NCBI GenBank assembly: GCA_031371195.1
Contig: JANMJD010000389.1
Coordinates: forward strand, 1 to 21,871
Length of the DNA stretch: 21,871 bases
Direction of reading: 5' to 3'
Source of the DNA: JANMJD01 sp031371195
GTDB lineage: Bacteria > Actinomycetota > Acidimicrobiia > Acidimicrobiales > Ilumatobacteraceae
The notes beneath the pieces were generated by a model, which was given only the letters and a program-made list of their open reading frames with translations, did no database searches and was not told the origin of the DNA. The translations under genes were made by a program, and so were the position numbers. Shown here piece after piece: positions 1 to 7,914 of this stretch (within the stretch, counting starts at the first letter, position 1; every line of letters begins with the position of its first letter).

Positions 1-2
1 CG

Positions 3-959
3 GCGGCGCCGCCAACGACTCCGGCGCCGCCCGCGACCGGATCACCGGCCTCGGACCCCTCGACGTCGGCAACGACCGCCGGCCCGCCCGTGATCGTCGG
101 AGGAGCTTGGCCGAACGGGGTGGCGCTCACGGTGGCGACACCGGTTGGCGCCCGACTCGTGTCGGCGCTCGGGGAAACGCCCCTCAGCCTCGGAGGCGGC
201 GAGATCGCCGTCTCGTTCCCCGACGGTCGGGGCATCGGCGTCATGTACCAACCGGGCAACCTGGCCAATGGGAGCACCGATCCGAGTGACATCCTGCGGG
301 TTCGTCCCGACGGGACCCAGATCATCCTCTACCCCGCCGGCAATGGCGAGACGCTCCGCCTCCACGACGTCCGCGTCGTCGACGGGCGGCCGGAGGTGCT
401 GTACAGCTCTCGCCGGGGAAATGGCGCCGACAACAGCCATGAGCTGCTCTTCATCGCCCGGCCGGTGCAGGCGAGTGCGATCCAGTTGGGCGAGATCGGT
501 GGCTGGGAGAGTGGCACCAGCCAACTGCATTTCGGTGGGGACCTGATCGTCGGCGAGTCCTTCGACAAGGCGGGGTCGACCATCTTCACGATGAAGGTCA
601 CCGGTGAGGCCGTTCCCCCGCCCACCCTGCTCGCTAGTCAACCATTCGCCACCGATTGCGCCGACTGCCCCCACCACTTCACCGTCGACCCGGCGGGGAC
701 ACGACTCGGTTGGATCGCCGGCCACGAGCTCGTGATCGCCGACCGGGCAACCGGGGCCGAGGTCGCACGGGTACCGCTGCCCGACGCCATCGGTGGGGAT
801 GGCGGAACCGTCGCCGATCTGCAGCTCGGCGAGGGAGTGGCCGTCGTCAACCTCTCGGGCGCCAACAACACACCGTTGGCCGCAACGGTCATCGATTTCC
901 GCGGCGCCACACCGACGTTCACGGCCTCACCGGTTGCCGGGCACGCCGAACTGACCTGA
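3..959 (+). CDS. Secreted or lipoprotein-like hypothetical protein, 5' truncated by window
   Basis: The reading frame is open from the first bases of the window, so the true start and any signal peptide lie upstream. A GTG at 90 is only an internal candidate. The first 30 or so residues are almost all Ala, Pro, Thr and Ser, which looks like a flexible linker following a signal peptide or lipobox. The rest has many short beta-strand-like stretches, such as VALTVATP, LVIADRATGAEVARV and AATVIDFRG, plus a DCADC pair. This pattern suggests an extracytoplasmic beta-propeller-like protein. No catalytic motif is visible. I do not recognise the family, and the beta-propeller reading is inference. It ends in TGA and is followed by 195 bp containing one strong hairpin and no further gene. 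Confidence 0.75.
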   Translation, partial: AAPPTTPAPPATGSPASDPSTSATTAGPPVIVGGAWPNGVALTVATPVGARLVSALGETPLSLGGGEIAVSFPDGRGIGVMYQPGNLANGSTDPSDILRVRPDGTQIILYPAGNGETLRLHDVRVVDGRPEVLYSSRRGNGADNSHELLFIARPVQASAIQLGEIGGWESGTSQLHFGGDLIVGESFDKAGSTIFTMKVTGEAVPPPTLLASQPFATDCADCPHHFTVDPAGTRLGWIAGHELVIADRATGAEVARVPLPDAIGGDGGTVADLQLGEGVAVVNLSGANNTPLAATVIDFRGATPTFTASPVAGHAELT

Positions 960-1057
960 GGGGACGGGGTTCGACCCTTCTGCGGACATCCGTACCGGCA
1001 CGGCGGAGACCTGATCCCACGACATGGGTGCGCCCGGGCGAAACGGCCCGAAAACGC

Positions 1058-1089
1058 AGGGTGACCCGGGGTTTCCCCCGGGTCACCCT
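1058..1089 (-). terminator. Strong hairpin terminator after groEL (possibly bidirectional)
   Basis: A perfect 14-bp GC-rich stem (1058-1071 paired with 1076-1089) closes a 4-nt TTTC loop. Read on the minus strand, it is followed by GCGTTTTCG, a short T run, placing it 66 bp beyond the groEL stop. It could also stop transcripts of the plus-strand gene ending at 959. Apart from this hairpin I see nothing in 960-1154. Confidence 0.8.
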
Positions 1090-1154
1090 CACGAATGATC
1101 GATGTTCATCCGGTGCCGTCCCAGCCGCGGGCAGACATCGGCTCTTCGATCAGA

Positions 1155-2771
1155 TCAGTAGTCCTCCATGCCTCCGCCCATCGGGGCAGCGGCAGCCTCG
1201 GGCTTGTCGGCGACGACAGCCTCGGTGGTGAGGAAGAGAGCGGCAATCGACGCGGCGTTCTGCAGCGCGGAGAGGGTGACCTTGGCGGCGTCGATGACAC
1301 CGAGCTTGACCAGATCGACGTACTCTCCGGTGGCGGCATTGAGACCGTTGGCGCCCTTCAGGCCCTTGACCTTTTCGACGACGACACCACCCTCCATACC
1401 GGCGTTCTCGGCGATCTGCTTCAGCGGGGCCTCGAGGCTCTTGGCCACGATGCGAGCACCGGTGGCCTCGTCGCCCGTGAGCTCGTCAACGACCTTCAGG
1501 ACCGCGGCCTGGGCCCGGAGCAACGCAACGCCGCCGCCGGGGACGACGCCCTCTTCGATGGCAGCCTTGGTGGTGGAGACCGCGTCTTCGATGCGGTGCT
1601 TCTTCTCCTTCAGCTCGACCTCGGTGGCCGCGCCGACCTTGAGCACGGCAACGCCGCCCGACAACTTGGCGAGACGCTCCTGGAGCTTCTCACGGTCGTA
1701 GTCGGAGTCGGTGTTCTCGATCTCGGCCTTGATCTGGCTGATGCGACCCTTGAGATCGTCTTCCGAACCGCCGCCTTCGACGATGGTCGTCTCATCCTTG
1801 GTGATGATGACCTTCTTGGCCCGGCCGAGCAGATCGAGGGTGACACCGTCGAGCTTGAGGCCGACTTCCTCGCTGATGACCTGGCCACCGGTGAGGATGG
1901 CGATGTCCTGCAGCATGGCCTTGCGACGCTCGCCGAAGCCGGGAGCCTTGACGGCGACCGACTTGAACGTGCCGCGGATCTTGTTGACGACGAGCGTGGC
2001 CAGAGCCTCGCCCTCGACGTCCTCGGCGATGATGACGAGCGGGCGACCGCCCTGCATGACCTTCTCGAGGATCGGCAGCATGTCGCGTACCGAGGAGATC
2101 TTCGACGAGACGAGCAGGATCATCGGATCGTCGAGCGACGCTTCCATCCGCTCCATGTCGGTGGCGAAGTACGGGCTGATGTAACCCTTGTCGAAGCGCA
2201 TGCCCTCGACGAGATCCATCTCCATGCCGAATGTCTGCGACTCCTCGACGGTGATGACGCCGTCTTTGCCGACCTTGTCGATCGCATCGGAGATCATCTG
2301 GCCGATTTCCACGTCGGCCGACGAAATGGCGGCGACCTGGGCAATCTGATCCTTCGAGTCGACATCCTTGGCGAGCGCCTTGATGCTGGCGACCGCGGCG
2401 GCGACGCCGGCCTCGATACCCTTTTTCATCGACATCGGGTTGGCTCCGGCGGCGACGTTGCGCAGGCCCTCGCGGACCATGGCCCAGGCAAGAACCGTGG
2501 CGGTGGTGGTGCCGTCACCGGCGACATCGTCGGTTTTCTTGGCGACTTCCTTGACCAGCTCGGCGCCGATCTTCTCGTATGGGTCTTCGAGATCGATCTC
2601 CTTGGCGATGGATACGCCGTCATTGGTGATCGTGGGGGCTCCCCACTTCTTCTCGAGTACGACGTTGCGGCCCTTGGGGCCGAGCGTGACGCGCACGGCG
2701 TCGGCGAGCTTGTTCATGCCCGCTTCCAGGCCGCGACGAGCCTGCTCGTCGAATGCGATGGTCTTCGACAT
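1155..2771 (-). CDS. groEL: 60-kDa chaperonin GroEL (Hsp60), solitary copy
   Basis: The 538-residue protein is full length for GroEL, the ATP-driven cytoplasmic folding chamber. It starts MSKTIAFDEQARRGLEAGMN and carries the nucleotide-binding TLGPKGRN (29-36) and GDGTTTA (85-91), with later EEGVVPGGG and a GGGMEDY tail. The Gly/Met-ending tail is the GroEL2 style seen in actinobacteria, unlike the His-rich tails of some GroEL1 paralogues. The ATG at 2771 is supported by GGAGGA six bases upstream. No groES is adjacent, so the cochaperonin is encoded elsewhere. A double CIRCE upstream indicates HrcA heat-shock repression. A 14-bp hairpin follows the gene. The long plus-strand frame opposite is a codon-bias shadow. 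Confidence 0.98.
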   Translation of the reverse strand: MSKTIAFDEQARRGLEAGMNKLADAVRVTLGPKGRNVVLEKKWGAPTITNDGVSIAKEIDLEDPYEKIGAELVKEVAKKTDDVAGDGTTTATVLAWAMVREGLRNVAAGANPMSMKKGIEAGVAAAVASIKALAKDVDSKDQIAQVAAISSADVEIGQMISDAIDKVGKDGVITVEESQTFGMEMDLVEGMRFDKGYISPYFATDMERMEASLDDPMILLVSSKISSVRDMLPILEKVMQGGRPLVIIAEDVEGEALATLVVNKIRGTFKSVAVKAPGFGERRKAMLQDIAILTGGQVISEEVGLKLDGVTLDLLGRAKKVIITKDETTIVEGGGSEDDLKGRISQIKAEIENTDSDYDREKLQERLAKLSGGVAVLKVGAATEVELKEKKHRIEDAVSTTKAAIEEGVVPGGGVALLRAQAAVLKVVDELTGDEATGARIVAKSLEAPLKQIAENAGMEGGVVVEKVKGLKGANGLNAATGEYVDLVKLGVIDAAKVTLSALQNAASIAALFLTTEAVVADKPEAAAAPMGGGMEDY

Positions 2772-2788
2772 CGATGGTCCTCCGGTAG

Positions 2789-2837
2789 TAGCACTCTGAT
2801 CGATTGAGTGCTAGCACTCTACGCCGTCGAGTGCTAA
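2789..2837. promoter_or_regulatory. Two overlapping CIRCE operators (HrcA sites)
   Basis: The first element is TAGCACTC-N9-GAGTGCTA at 2789-2813. The second is TAGCACTC-N9-GAGTGCTA at 2812-2836, extended by one A to 2837. They share the TA at 2812-2813, giving four arms in a row with left arms 23 bp apart, about two helical turns. The CIRCE consensus is TTAGCACTC-N9-GAGTGCTAA, bound by the HrcA repressor. Both spacers are exactly 9 bp. Confidence 0.95.
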
Positions 2838-2845
2838 CGAGGCAA
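2816..2845 (-). promoter_or_regulatory. groEL promoter
   Basis: On the minus strand, TTGCCT (2845-2840) and TAGAGT (2821-2816) are separated by 18 bp, a plausible housekeeping sigma promoter. The -10 lies inside the shared arms of the CIRCE elements, so HrcA binding would directly block RNA polymerase. The predicted start near 2809 leaves the downstream CIRCE arms in the leader. This is inferred from sequence only. Confidence 0.6.
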
Positions 2846-3068
2846 CATGCCCGGGGTCATGTCGGAGCATGTGGATGTCGCATTTGCCCGCCGGCCGTCA
2901 GACCAGCCGACCCGACAACTCGGCGAGGAGGCTGGCAGCCGGGCTGTGACGAGGGACTCGACGAGCGGCTCCGTCGTCGTACCGTCGTTGGCGATCAGCG
3001 TCGGGCCGCCTTGACCAGGATCTCAGGATCGGTGTGACCACCGCTCGGACTTTGGCATCCGCCGCGCC

Positions 3069-3074
3069 TACGTT
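3069..3074 (+). promoter_or_regulatory. -10 box for a leaderless FAD oxidoreductase mRNA
   Basis: TACGTT sits at -12 to -7 relative to the ATG at 3081, where a -10 hexamer belongs if transcription starts on the A of the start codon. No Shine-Dalgarno precedes this ATG. The rest of the 2838-3068 intergenic stretch shows no gene or clear repeat. Confidence 0.5.
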
Positions 3075-3080
3075 CGCCAG

Positions 3081-4532
3081 ATGCGCATCGTTGTTGTCGG
3101 CGGCGGGGTGTCGGGACTGGGTTCGGCAATGGCGTTGGCCCGCAATGGTCACCGCGTGACCGTGGTCGAGCGTGACGACACGGCGATGCCCGCCAGCGCC
3201 GACGAAGCCTTCGAGTGGGACCGTCGGGGCGCGCCGCAGGTACGCCACAGCCACGCCTTCCTGGCCCGCCTGCGCAACATCCTGGTCAGCGAGTACCCGG
3301 CGGTGTACAGCGAGCTGCTGGCCGAAGGAGCCACCGAGATCCGCTTCGGCGACGACCTGCCCCCATCGATCACGGAATTTGAGCCGTTGCCCGACGATGC
3401 CGAGTTGACGATGATCGCCTGTCGCCGTACGACGTTCGAGTGGGTTCTGCGTCGCCATGCCATCGCCGATGGCGGGGTGTCGTTCCGCACCGGCATCGGC
3501 GTGCACGGCCTGACTGCCTCGTCCTCGATCGACGCATTGCCGCTGGTCACGGGGGCCATGTTGGAAGACGGAACGACGATTGCTGCCGACCTGACAATCG
3601 TTGCTGCAGGGCGACGGTCGGCTCTGCCGGTCTGGCTGACCGCGATCGGCACGCCGCCGGTGCCCGAAGAGGTCGAGGACACCGGGATCGTCTACTACTC
3701 GCGATTCTTCCGCCTGCTCGATGGCTGTGAGCCACCACCGCGAAGCGGGCCGATCGGCGGCGATCTCGGCTACCTCAAGTACGGCGTGTTCATGGGCGAC
3801 AATCGCACGTTTTCGGTCACCCTCGCCACACCCGTCGACGACTCCGTGCTGCGCAAGACCCTGTCGGATCCGGTGGCGTTCGACGCCTGTGCCCGGGTGC
3901 TGGTCGCCACCGCTCCGTGGATGGACGGACGGGCCGAACCAATCGGCGACGGCGTCCATGTGATGGCCGGCCTGCTCAACCGCTGGCGCGACTATGTCGT
4001 CGACGGATCACCGCTGGCGCTGGGTGTGCTCCCGGTCGGCGACGCGATCGTCTGCACCAACCCCTTGTACGGCCGCGGGTGTTCGACCGGATTCTGGGGT
4101 GCCCAACTCCTGGCCGAGGCCGTCGCCGCGTATCCGGGCGACCTTCGGGCCATGGCGTTGGCCTACGACCAGGCGCTGCACGACCAGCTGCGTCCGTGGT
4201 ATCGCTCGACCGTCCTGCAGGATGCCGATGCCCGCCGCGTCGCCGCCGCAATGCTGGCGGGTGACGACCCCGACGCCGATACAACGGACCCGCGGACCTT
4301 CATGCGATCGGTGCTGCGCGACGGCCTGCTCCCGGCATTGCAGGTCGACTCCGTGGTGCTGCGCGCGTTCGTCCGGGTGTTCAACCTGCTCGCCCCGCCC
4401 GACGCGATGATGACCGATCAGGGGGTGTTCAACCGAGTCCTCGCCGTCTGGCAGGACCGCGACAACCGCCCGGCTCCCCCACCCCTCGGCCCGAAACATC
4501 GTTCCGAGCTGCTCGAACTGCTCGGAGTGTGA
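3081..4532 (+). CDS. FAD-dependent oxidoreductase / flavin monooxygenase-like
   Basis: The 483-residue protein begins with a Rossmann dinucleotide-binding fold: MRIVVVGGGVSGLGSAMALA, with GxGxxG at 7-12 and the acidic VVERDD after the second strand. A second FAD-contact segment, VGDAIVCTNPLYGRGCSTG, has Gly-Asp at about 320-321. This layout matches FAD-dependent monooxygenases and oxidoreductases of the p-hydroxybenzoate-hydroxylase or squalene-epoxidase-like superfamily. The GAPQVRHSHAFL segment near residue 50 recalls uncharacterised actinobacterial members. The substrate cannot be told from sequence. No signal peptide or membrane anchor is obvious, so it is probably cytoplasmic. It appears monocistronic, with a likely leaderless ATG, and converges on the lipoprotein gene with only 10 bp between stops. 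Confidence 0.85.
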   Translation: MRIVVVGGGVSGLGSAMALARNGHRVTVVERDDTAMPASADEAFEWDRRGAPQVRHSHAFLARLRNILVSEYPAVYSELLAEGATEIRFGDDLPPSITEFEPLPDDAELTMIACRRTTFEWVLRRHAIADGGVSFRTGIGVHGLTASSSIDALPLVTGAMLEDGTTIAADLTIVAAGRRSALPVWLTAIGTPPVPEEVEDTGIVYYSRFFRLLDGCEPPPRSGPIGGDLGYLKYGVFMGDNRTFSVTLATPVDDSVLRKTLSDPVAFDACARVLVATAPWMDGRAEPIGDGVHVMAGLLNRWRDYVVDGSPLALGVLPVGDAIVCTNPLYGRGCSTGFWGAQLLAEAVAAYPGDLRAMALAYDQALHDQLRPWYRSTVLQDADARRVAAAMLAGDDPDADTTDPRTFMRSVLRDGLLPALQVDSVVLRAFVRVFNLLAPPDAMMTDQGVFNRVLAVWQDRDNRPAPPPLGPKHRSELLELLGV

Positions 4533-4542
4533 ACCGCGGCCG

Positions 4543-6018
4543 CTACGGCTCGGCGGCCAGCAGGCCGATCGCGCCTTCGGATGCGGCGACTGCTTGGGGT
4601 TCATCGACAGCCGACGACGGATCGGTCGCCGAGACGACCACGGCAAACCGGCGGCCGTCGTTGCGGTGCAGCAGATGCCCGAGAAAGACGACGCCCGGCT
4701 CGCTGCCGCCCTTGAATGCGACCTCGGTCCAGATCTGCTCATCGAGCGGGATGCCGGGGTTGGTGCCGAGAATTCCGGCGAGAGGCTCGAAGCCCGGTCG
4801 CTCGCGATAGGCGTCGAGCCATACGTGGGCGGCGACTATCTCGGCGGGAGTGGCGAACCACTCGACCGTGTCGGTGGCGATCGGTACCGCCGGGTCGAAA
4901 CGGGCGATGTCTGGCCGTCGACCGACTAACCCCAGGAGGATCTCGCGCCGTCGGTCGACGTTGGCGGCGGCATAGCGCTGCAGCTCGGCGGCCTCGATCC
5001 CCCACTTGAGGGTGAAAAGTTCCAACGTCGTGATGAACGGGAGCGTGCGCTGTTGACTCTCGGCTCCCATGCCCATCGTCGCGAGCGTCGCCTCCACCTG
5101 GTCGCGTCCGAGCAGGTTGATCAGCAGGTCCGCAGCGGTGTTGTCGCTGATCTGGATCATCTTCTCTGCGGCCTCCTGCACGGTCACCGTGCTGCCGGAC
5201 GGACGGTCCTGCAGCTCGCCCGATGGCAGGCTCTTGAGCTCGTCGGTGATGGCCAGCTTGTCGTCCCAGCGGATCTCCCCGTGTTCGATTGCCTGCACGA
5301 GCGCGCCGAGCACGTAGATCTTGAACGACGATCCAAGCGGCACGGATTGCTGGCCCGGGCTCGCGTGGATCACCCGCTGAGAACCGTCGGCTCCGATTTC
5401 CACGGCCGTGTAGGTCGACGCCGCACCGGCCTTGCCCAGGGCATCCTCGACACCCGCCCAGGTTGTCGGAGCATCAGGCAGCTCACCGGGTTGGGCCAGC
5501 AGCCCGATGATCGCGTGAGGTTCGCCAGGCTCGACGTTGATCGTCACTGCCAGCTTTCCCTGGGCGCTGTCGACCAACACGACCAACGTCTCGGGTTCCG
5601 ACGAAACGACCTCGATGACCGTCAACTCGCCGAGATCGGCGATGCCCGACCGCAGGCCGGCCGGTGGCACCTGAGCGAGGAACCCCGTCGAGAAGCGAGC
5701 CTCGATGTCAGCGTCGGTTGCGTCTGTCAGATTGTCCAACACCCAGGTCAGCTGGTTGCCGGCCGGGGTATCGGGGAGTTCCACTGATTCAGACGTGGTC
5801 GCAACCACCGACTCCGTCGACACGCTGATGTCTGAGGTGGTTATGGTGACGGACGTCGTCGCACCTGTCACCGCTGACGACGTGGCGGTCGCGGCGACCG
5901 TGTCGGACGCGGCCTCGACCGTCGTCGGGGTGGCGGCCTGGTGGGCAACGGAACCCGAACAACCGGCCCCGACGATCACCCACAACGACGAGCCAAGCAA
6001 TGCGAAACGAAGCCTCAT
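4543..6018 (-). CDS. Serine beta-lactamase-fold lipoprotein (LpqF/ORF12-like)
   Basis: From the ATG at 6018 the protein has 491 residues. It starts with a lipoprotein signal, MRLRFALLGSSLWVIVGAGC, with the lipidated Cys at 20, then a Thr/Ser/Val-rich linker to about residue 80. A small domain starting TPAGNQLTWVLDNL follows, then a class A beta-lactamase-like domain. That domain has the active-site SSFK (230-233), SDN (291-293) and KGG (436-438, in place of KTG), so the catalytic set is complete. The two-domain plan resembles mycobacterial LpqF and the clavulanate-cluster ORF12 protein. The role may be esterase, peptidase or beta-lactamase. I chose 6018 over the in-frame TTG at 6078 because the lipobox follows directly and GAGGAA lies 10 bp upstream. 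It acts outside the membrane. Confidence 0.9.
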   Translation of the reverse strand: MRLRFALLGSSLWVIVGAGCSGSVAHQAATPTTVEAASDTVAATATSSAVTGATTSVTITTSDISVSTESVVATTSESVELPDTPAGNQLTWVLDNLTDATDADIEARFSTGFLAQVPPAGLRSGIADLGELTVIEVVSSEPETLVVLVDSAQGKLAVTINVEPGEPHAIIGLLAQPGELPDAPTTWAGVEDALGKAGAASTYTAVEIGADGSQRVIHASPGQQSVPLGSSFKIYVLGALVQAIEHGEIRWDDKLAITDELKSLPSGELQDRPSGSTVTVQEAAEKMIQISDNTAADLLINLLGRDQVEATLATMGMGAESQQRTLPFITTLELFTLKWGIEAAELQRYAAANVDRRREILLGLVGRRPDIARFDPAVPIATDTVEWFATPAEIVAAHVWLDAYRERPGFEPLAGILGTNPGIPLDEQIWTEVAFKGGSEPGVVFLGHLLHRNDGRRFAVVVSATDPSSAVDEPQAVAASEGAIGLLAAEP

Positions 6019-6074
6019 GTCGCCAGTATTCCTCGTCTGCTGCGGGTCGAGATCCGACCGACGACTGATCCGCC

Positions 6075-7195
6075 TCAACCCACAGGCTGAACGGTCGTCG
6101 GCTCCGCGATCGCCGATGCCGTGGCCGACACCGGCATCACGTCAGATCCGGGAGCGAAGTCGGTGACGCCGTAGCGGTCGCGCCAGGTCTGCTCGTCGAC
6201 CAGCTTGATCGTGCGGGCAATGGTGAGGATTTGGTCGCTGGTCAGCGCACCTCCGGTGACGGTCAGCGTTTCATGAGGGGCGATGGAAATCGCCAGGAAC
6301 GGATCCTCGTCCACAGGGTGAGCCATCCACCCGGAGTAGCGCCGATTGTGACGGTTTCCATGGGAACATGTTGACCCGTGAGATCGCCGGATCGTCCACA
6401 ACTGCGATGGACACCGACTGGCCACCCCCTTGATCGTTGCCGAGTTCCGGAAACGCCGCCGGCAGACTCTCGACCTGGTCCGTGATGGGTCGCAGCCCTC
6501 CCGGCAGGAAACCGGTGAACGAAAACCCGGCCGTCAGGTGGGCATCGGGGCGATCAGGTCGACAAGCTGGTACGTCAGGCCGATGTCCTCGCCGAAGAGC
6601 CCGAATCGCATCGACGGCGATCCCCAGATGAGCGCCGACCATCCGAATCGATTCGGTGGGGACTGGAGAATGTCGGCACGCCGCCCGGGGACAGCATCGG
6701 GGAACTCCTTGACGCTCGGCTGATACTCGCCCCCTGGATACGCGCCGACCTCGATCACATCAGTCGGCTGCGCGGCCGAGCCCGCAGCCAGGGTTTGGTG
6801 CCAGCCCTGGCGCTCGGTGCGTTGTCGGCAGAAACATCCCAAGAGCGGACCCTGGAGGAACGGCGGGATGTCGGCCTCGTCTATCAGCGGGAAATGATCG
6901 ACCGGTACCGGATCCGCGATGTCCGACACGGTTGTCGCCGCAGTCGAAGGAATGTCGGAGCTGTTGGCCTGGCGCTCACCTGGGTCTCGTTGCGTCACGA
7001 TCACCGCCGCGACCACGGCCGCACCGAGACCGGTCAGCACCAGGATCATCGGCGCCCGACGGCGAGCTGCCGGTCGGGCCGCCAAGGGGGTCCCTGTGGC
7101 GTAGGTCGTCTCGTCGACCACGTCGCTCAGCCGGTCGTCGACCGCGACTCTCCCGGCCAGGCGGCGAGGCGGTCCTTCAGCTTGATCTCGTTCAT
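6075..7195 (-). pseudogene. Frameshifted membrane protein after ECF sigma (anti-sigma-like remnant)
   Basis: An ATG at 7195 overlaps the sigma remnant stop as ATGA, the usual layout of a sigma/anti-sigma pair. It begins MNEIKLKDRLAAW but soon stops. Near 7155 the likely coding frame changes to one continuing VAVDDRLSDVVDETTYATG, then a membrane helix, APMILVLTGLGAAVVAAVIV. Near 6545 it shifts again to AHLTAGFSFTGFLPGGL. Near 6345 it returns to the previous frame with SGWMAHPVDEDPFLAISIAP, ending at 6075. Together the pieces give about 370 residues: cytoplasmic N-terminus, one membrane helix, long extracytoplasmic part. Genes on both sides are intact, so decay seems likelier than poor sequence. 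An alternative is a shorter live protein starting at GTG 7121 and ending at 6534. Confidence 0.7.
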
Positions 7196-7402
7196 GACCA
7201 GGTCCTTTCGAGGGCGCGCAGGGCTTTGGTGAACAACGGGCCGACGGTGCCGGGGCGGGCGTCGAGGTAGGTGGCGATCTCGTCGTGGGTCATGCCTTCC
7301 GAGTAGCGCAGGACGACGTGGTCACGGTGGAGACCCCAATCCTGGCCGTGTTGCTCACACCAGGTTCCACGCACGAACCCTCCGGATCCATGCGCGGGTG
7401 AT
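7192..7402 (-). pseudogene. ECF sigma factor remnant (region 4 only)
   Basis: The last 60 residues up to the stop at 7192 form an intact sigma-70 region 4 helix-turn-helix: HVVLRYSEGMTHDEIATYL then PGTVGPLFTKALRAL, as in ECF (SigE-like) factors. An ECF factor needs about 160-190 residues, with region 2 in front. Region 2 is missing. In another frame just upstream (7402-7358) lies ITRAWIRRVRAWNLV, resembling the end of region 2, which suggests an internal deletion of about 50 codons plus a shift. No start with a ribosome site is seen for the fragment. It is probably non-functional. It is followed by the frameshifted anti-sigma-like gene with an ATGA overlap. Confidence 0.7.
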
Positions 7403-7416
7403 TCACCCCACGACGG

Positions 7417-7463
7417 TTTTCATGTTCCGATGCGACGCCGGACCACTCACGAGAACATGAAAA
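7417..7463. repeat. 11-bp perfect inverted repeat with AT-rich arms
   Basis: TTTTCATGTTC at 7417-7427 is repeated in reverse complement at 7453-7463 (GAACATGAAAA), with 25 bp between. The arms are AT-rich against very GC-rich surroundings. The repeat sits just upstream of the sigma remnant, where its promoter would have been, so it may be a relic operator or promoter pair. Nothing identifies a specific binding protein. Confidence 0.7.
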
Positions 7464-7506
7464 GCCGGACGGAGACGGCGGGCGAGGTGACGGAAGCGGG
7501 CAGGAG

Positions 7507-7533
7507 CCGGGCGGAAGCGGGCGGGCGGCCCGG
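7507..7533 (-). terminator. Possible weak terminator after the CysO-like gene
   Basis: CCGGGC (7507-7512) pairs with GCCCGG (7528-7533), immediately beyond the stop at 7537. There is no T run, so this would be an actinobacterial-style hairpin without a U tail at best. The 10-mer GGAAGCGGGC occurs at 7492 and again at 7513 within the same GC-rich stretch. Confidence 0.3.
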
Positions 7534-7536
7534 GGA

Positions 7537-7812
7537 TCAGCCGCCGGCGACGGCGGGGATGATCGAAACGGTCTCGCCGTCGGGCACCTTGGTGTCGAGC
7601 CCGTCGAGGTAACGCACGTCGTCGTCGGCGACGAACAGGTTCACGAACCGCCGCAGCTTGCCTTCGTCGTCGAACAATCGGTCGCGGAAGCCCGGATGCG
7701 CTGCTTCGAGCTCGCCGAGCACGTCGGCCAGGGTCGCGCCATCGACCTTGACCGTCGAGTTGCCGCCCGACAGGGGGCGCAGGGTGGTCGGGATTCGGAC
7801 GGTCACTGCCAT
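7537..7812 (-). CDS. cysO: Ubiquitin-like sulfur carrier protein (CysO/MoaD/ThiS family)
   Basis: From the ATG at 7812 the protein has 91 residues. It starts MAVTVRIPTTLRPLSGG and ends SIIPAVAGG, the bare Gly-Gly tail that is adenylated and thiocarboxylated in sulfur carriers. The segment KLRRFVNLFVADDDVRYLDGL is typical of CysO and the MoaD2 group. In Mycobacterium, CysO hands sulfur to O-phosphoserine via CysM, with Mec releasing cysteine. Neither cysM nor mec is adjacent here, so a molybdopterin or other role stays possible. I prefer 7812 over the start at 7875 because of family length and a TAGGGT -10 box 7 bp upstream, with no Shine-Dalgarno. It follows the mutase gene by 102 bp on the same strand. 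Confidence 0.88.
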   Translation of the reverse strand: MAVTVRIPTTLRPLSGGNSTVKVDGATLADVLGELEAAHPGFRDRLFDDEGKLRRFVNLFVADDDVRYLDGLDTKVPDGETVSIIPAVAGG

Positions 7813-7819
7813 GGCCGAA

Positions 7820-7825
7820 ACCCTA
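7820..7825 (-). promoter_or_regulatory. -10 box for a leaderless cysO mRNA
   Basis: TAGGGT on the minus strand lies at -13 to -8 relative to the ATG at 7812, fitting a transcript that begins at or next to the start codon. No ribosome binding site is visible. Confidence 0.45.
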
Positions 7826-7914
7826 CCGTCGCGGTCAGGAATCCAACGAGATCCCCGAGCCGAACCGGTGATCACCCGTTGCGATATGAGCCACAGATGT
7901 CTCCGGAATTCGAG

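Noticed and set aside
1095..2807. A 570-codon open frame on the plus strand opposite groEL
   Set aside because: It is antisense to an unmistakable groEL, is Asp/Leu/Gly-rich low-complexity sequence, and has no motif. This is a typical shadow in GC-rich DNA.
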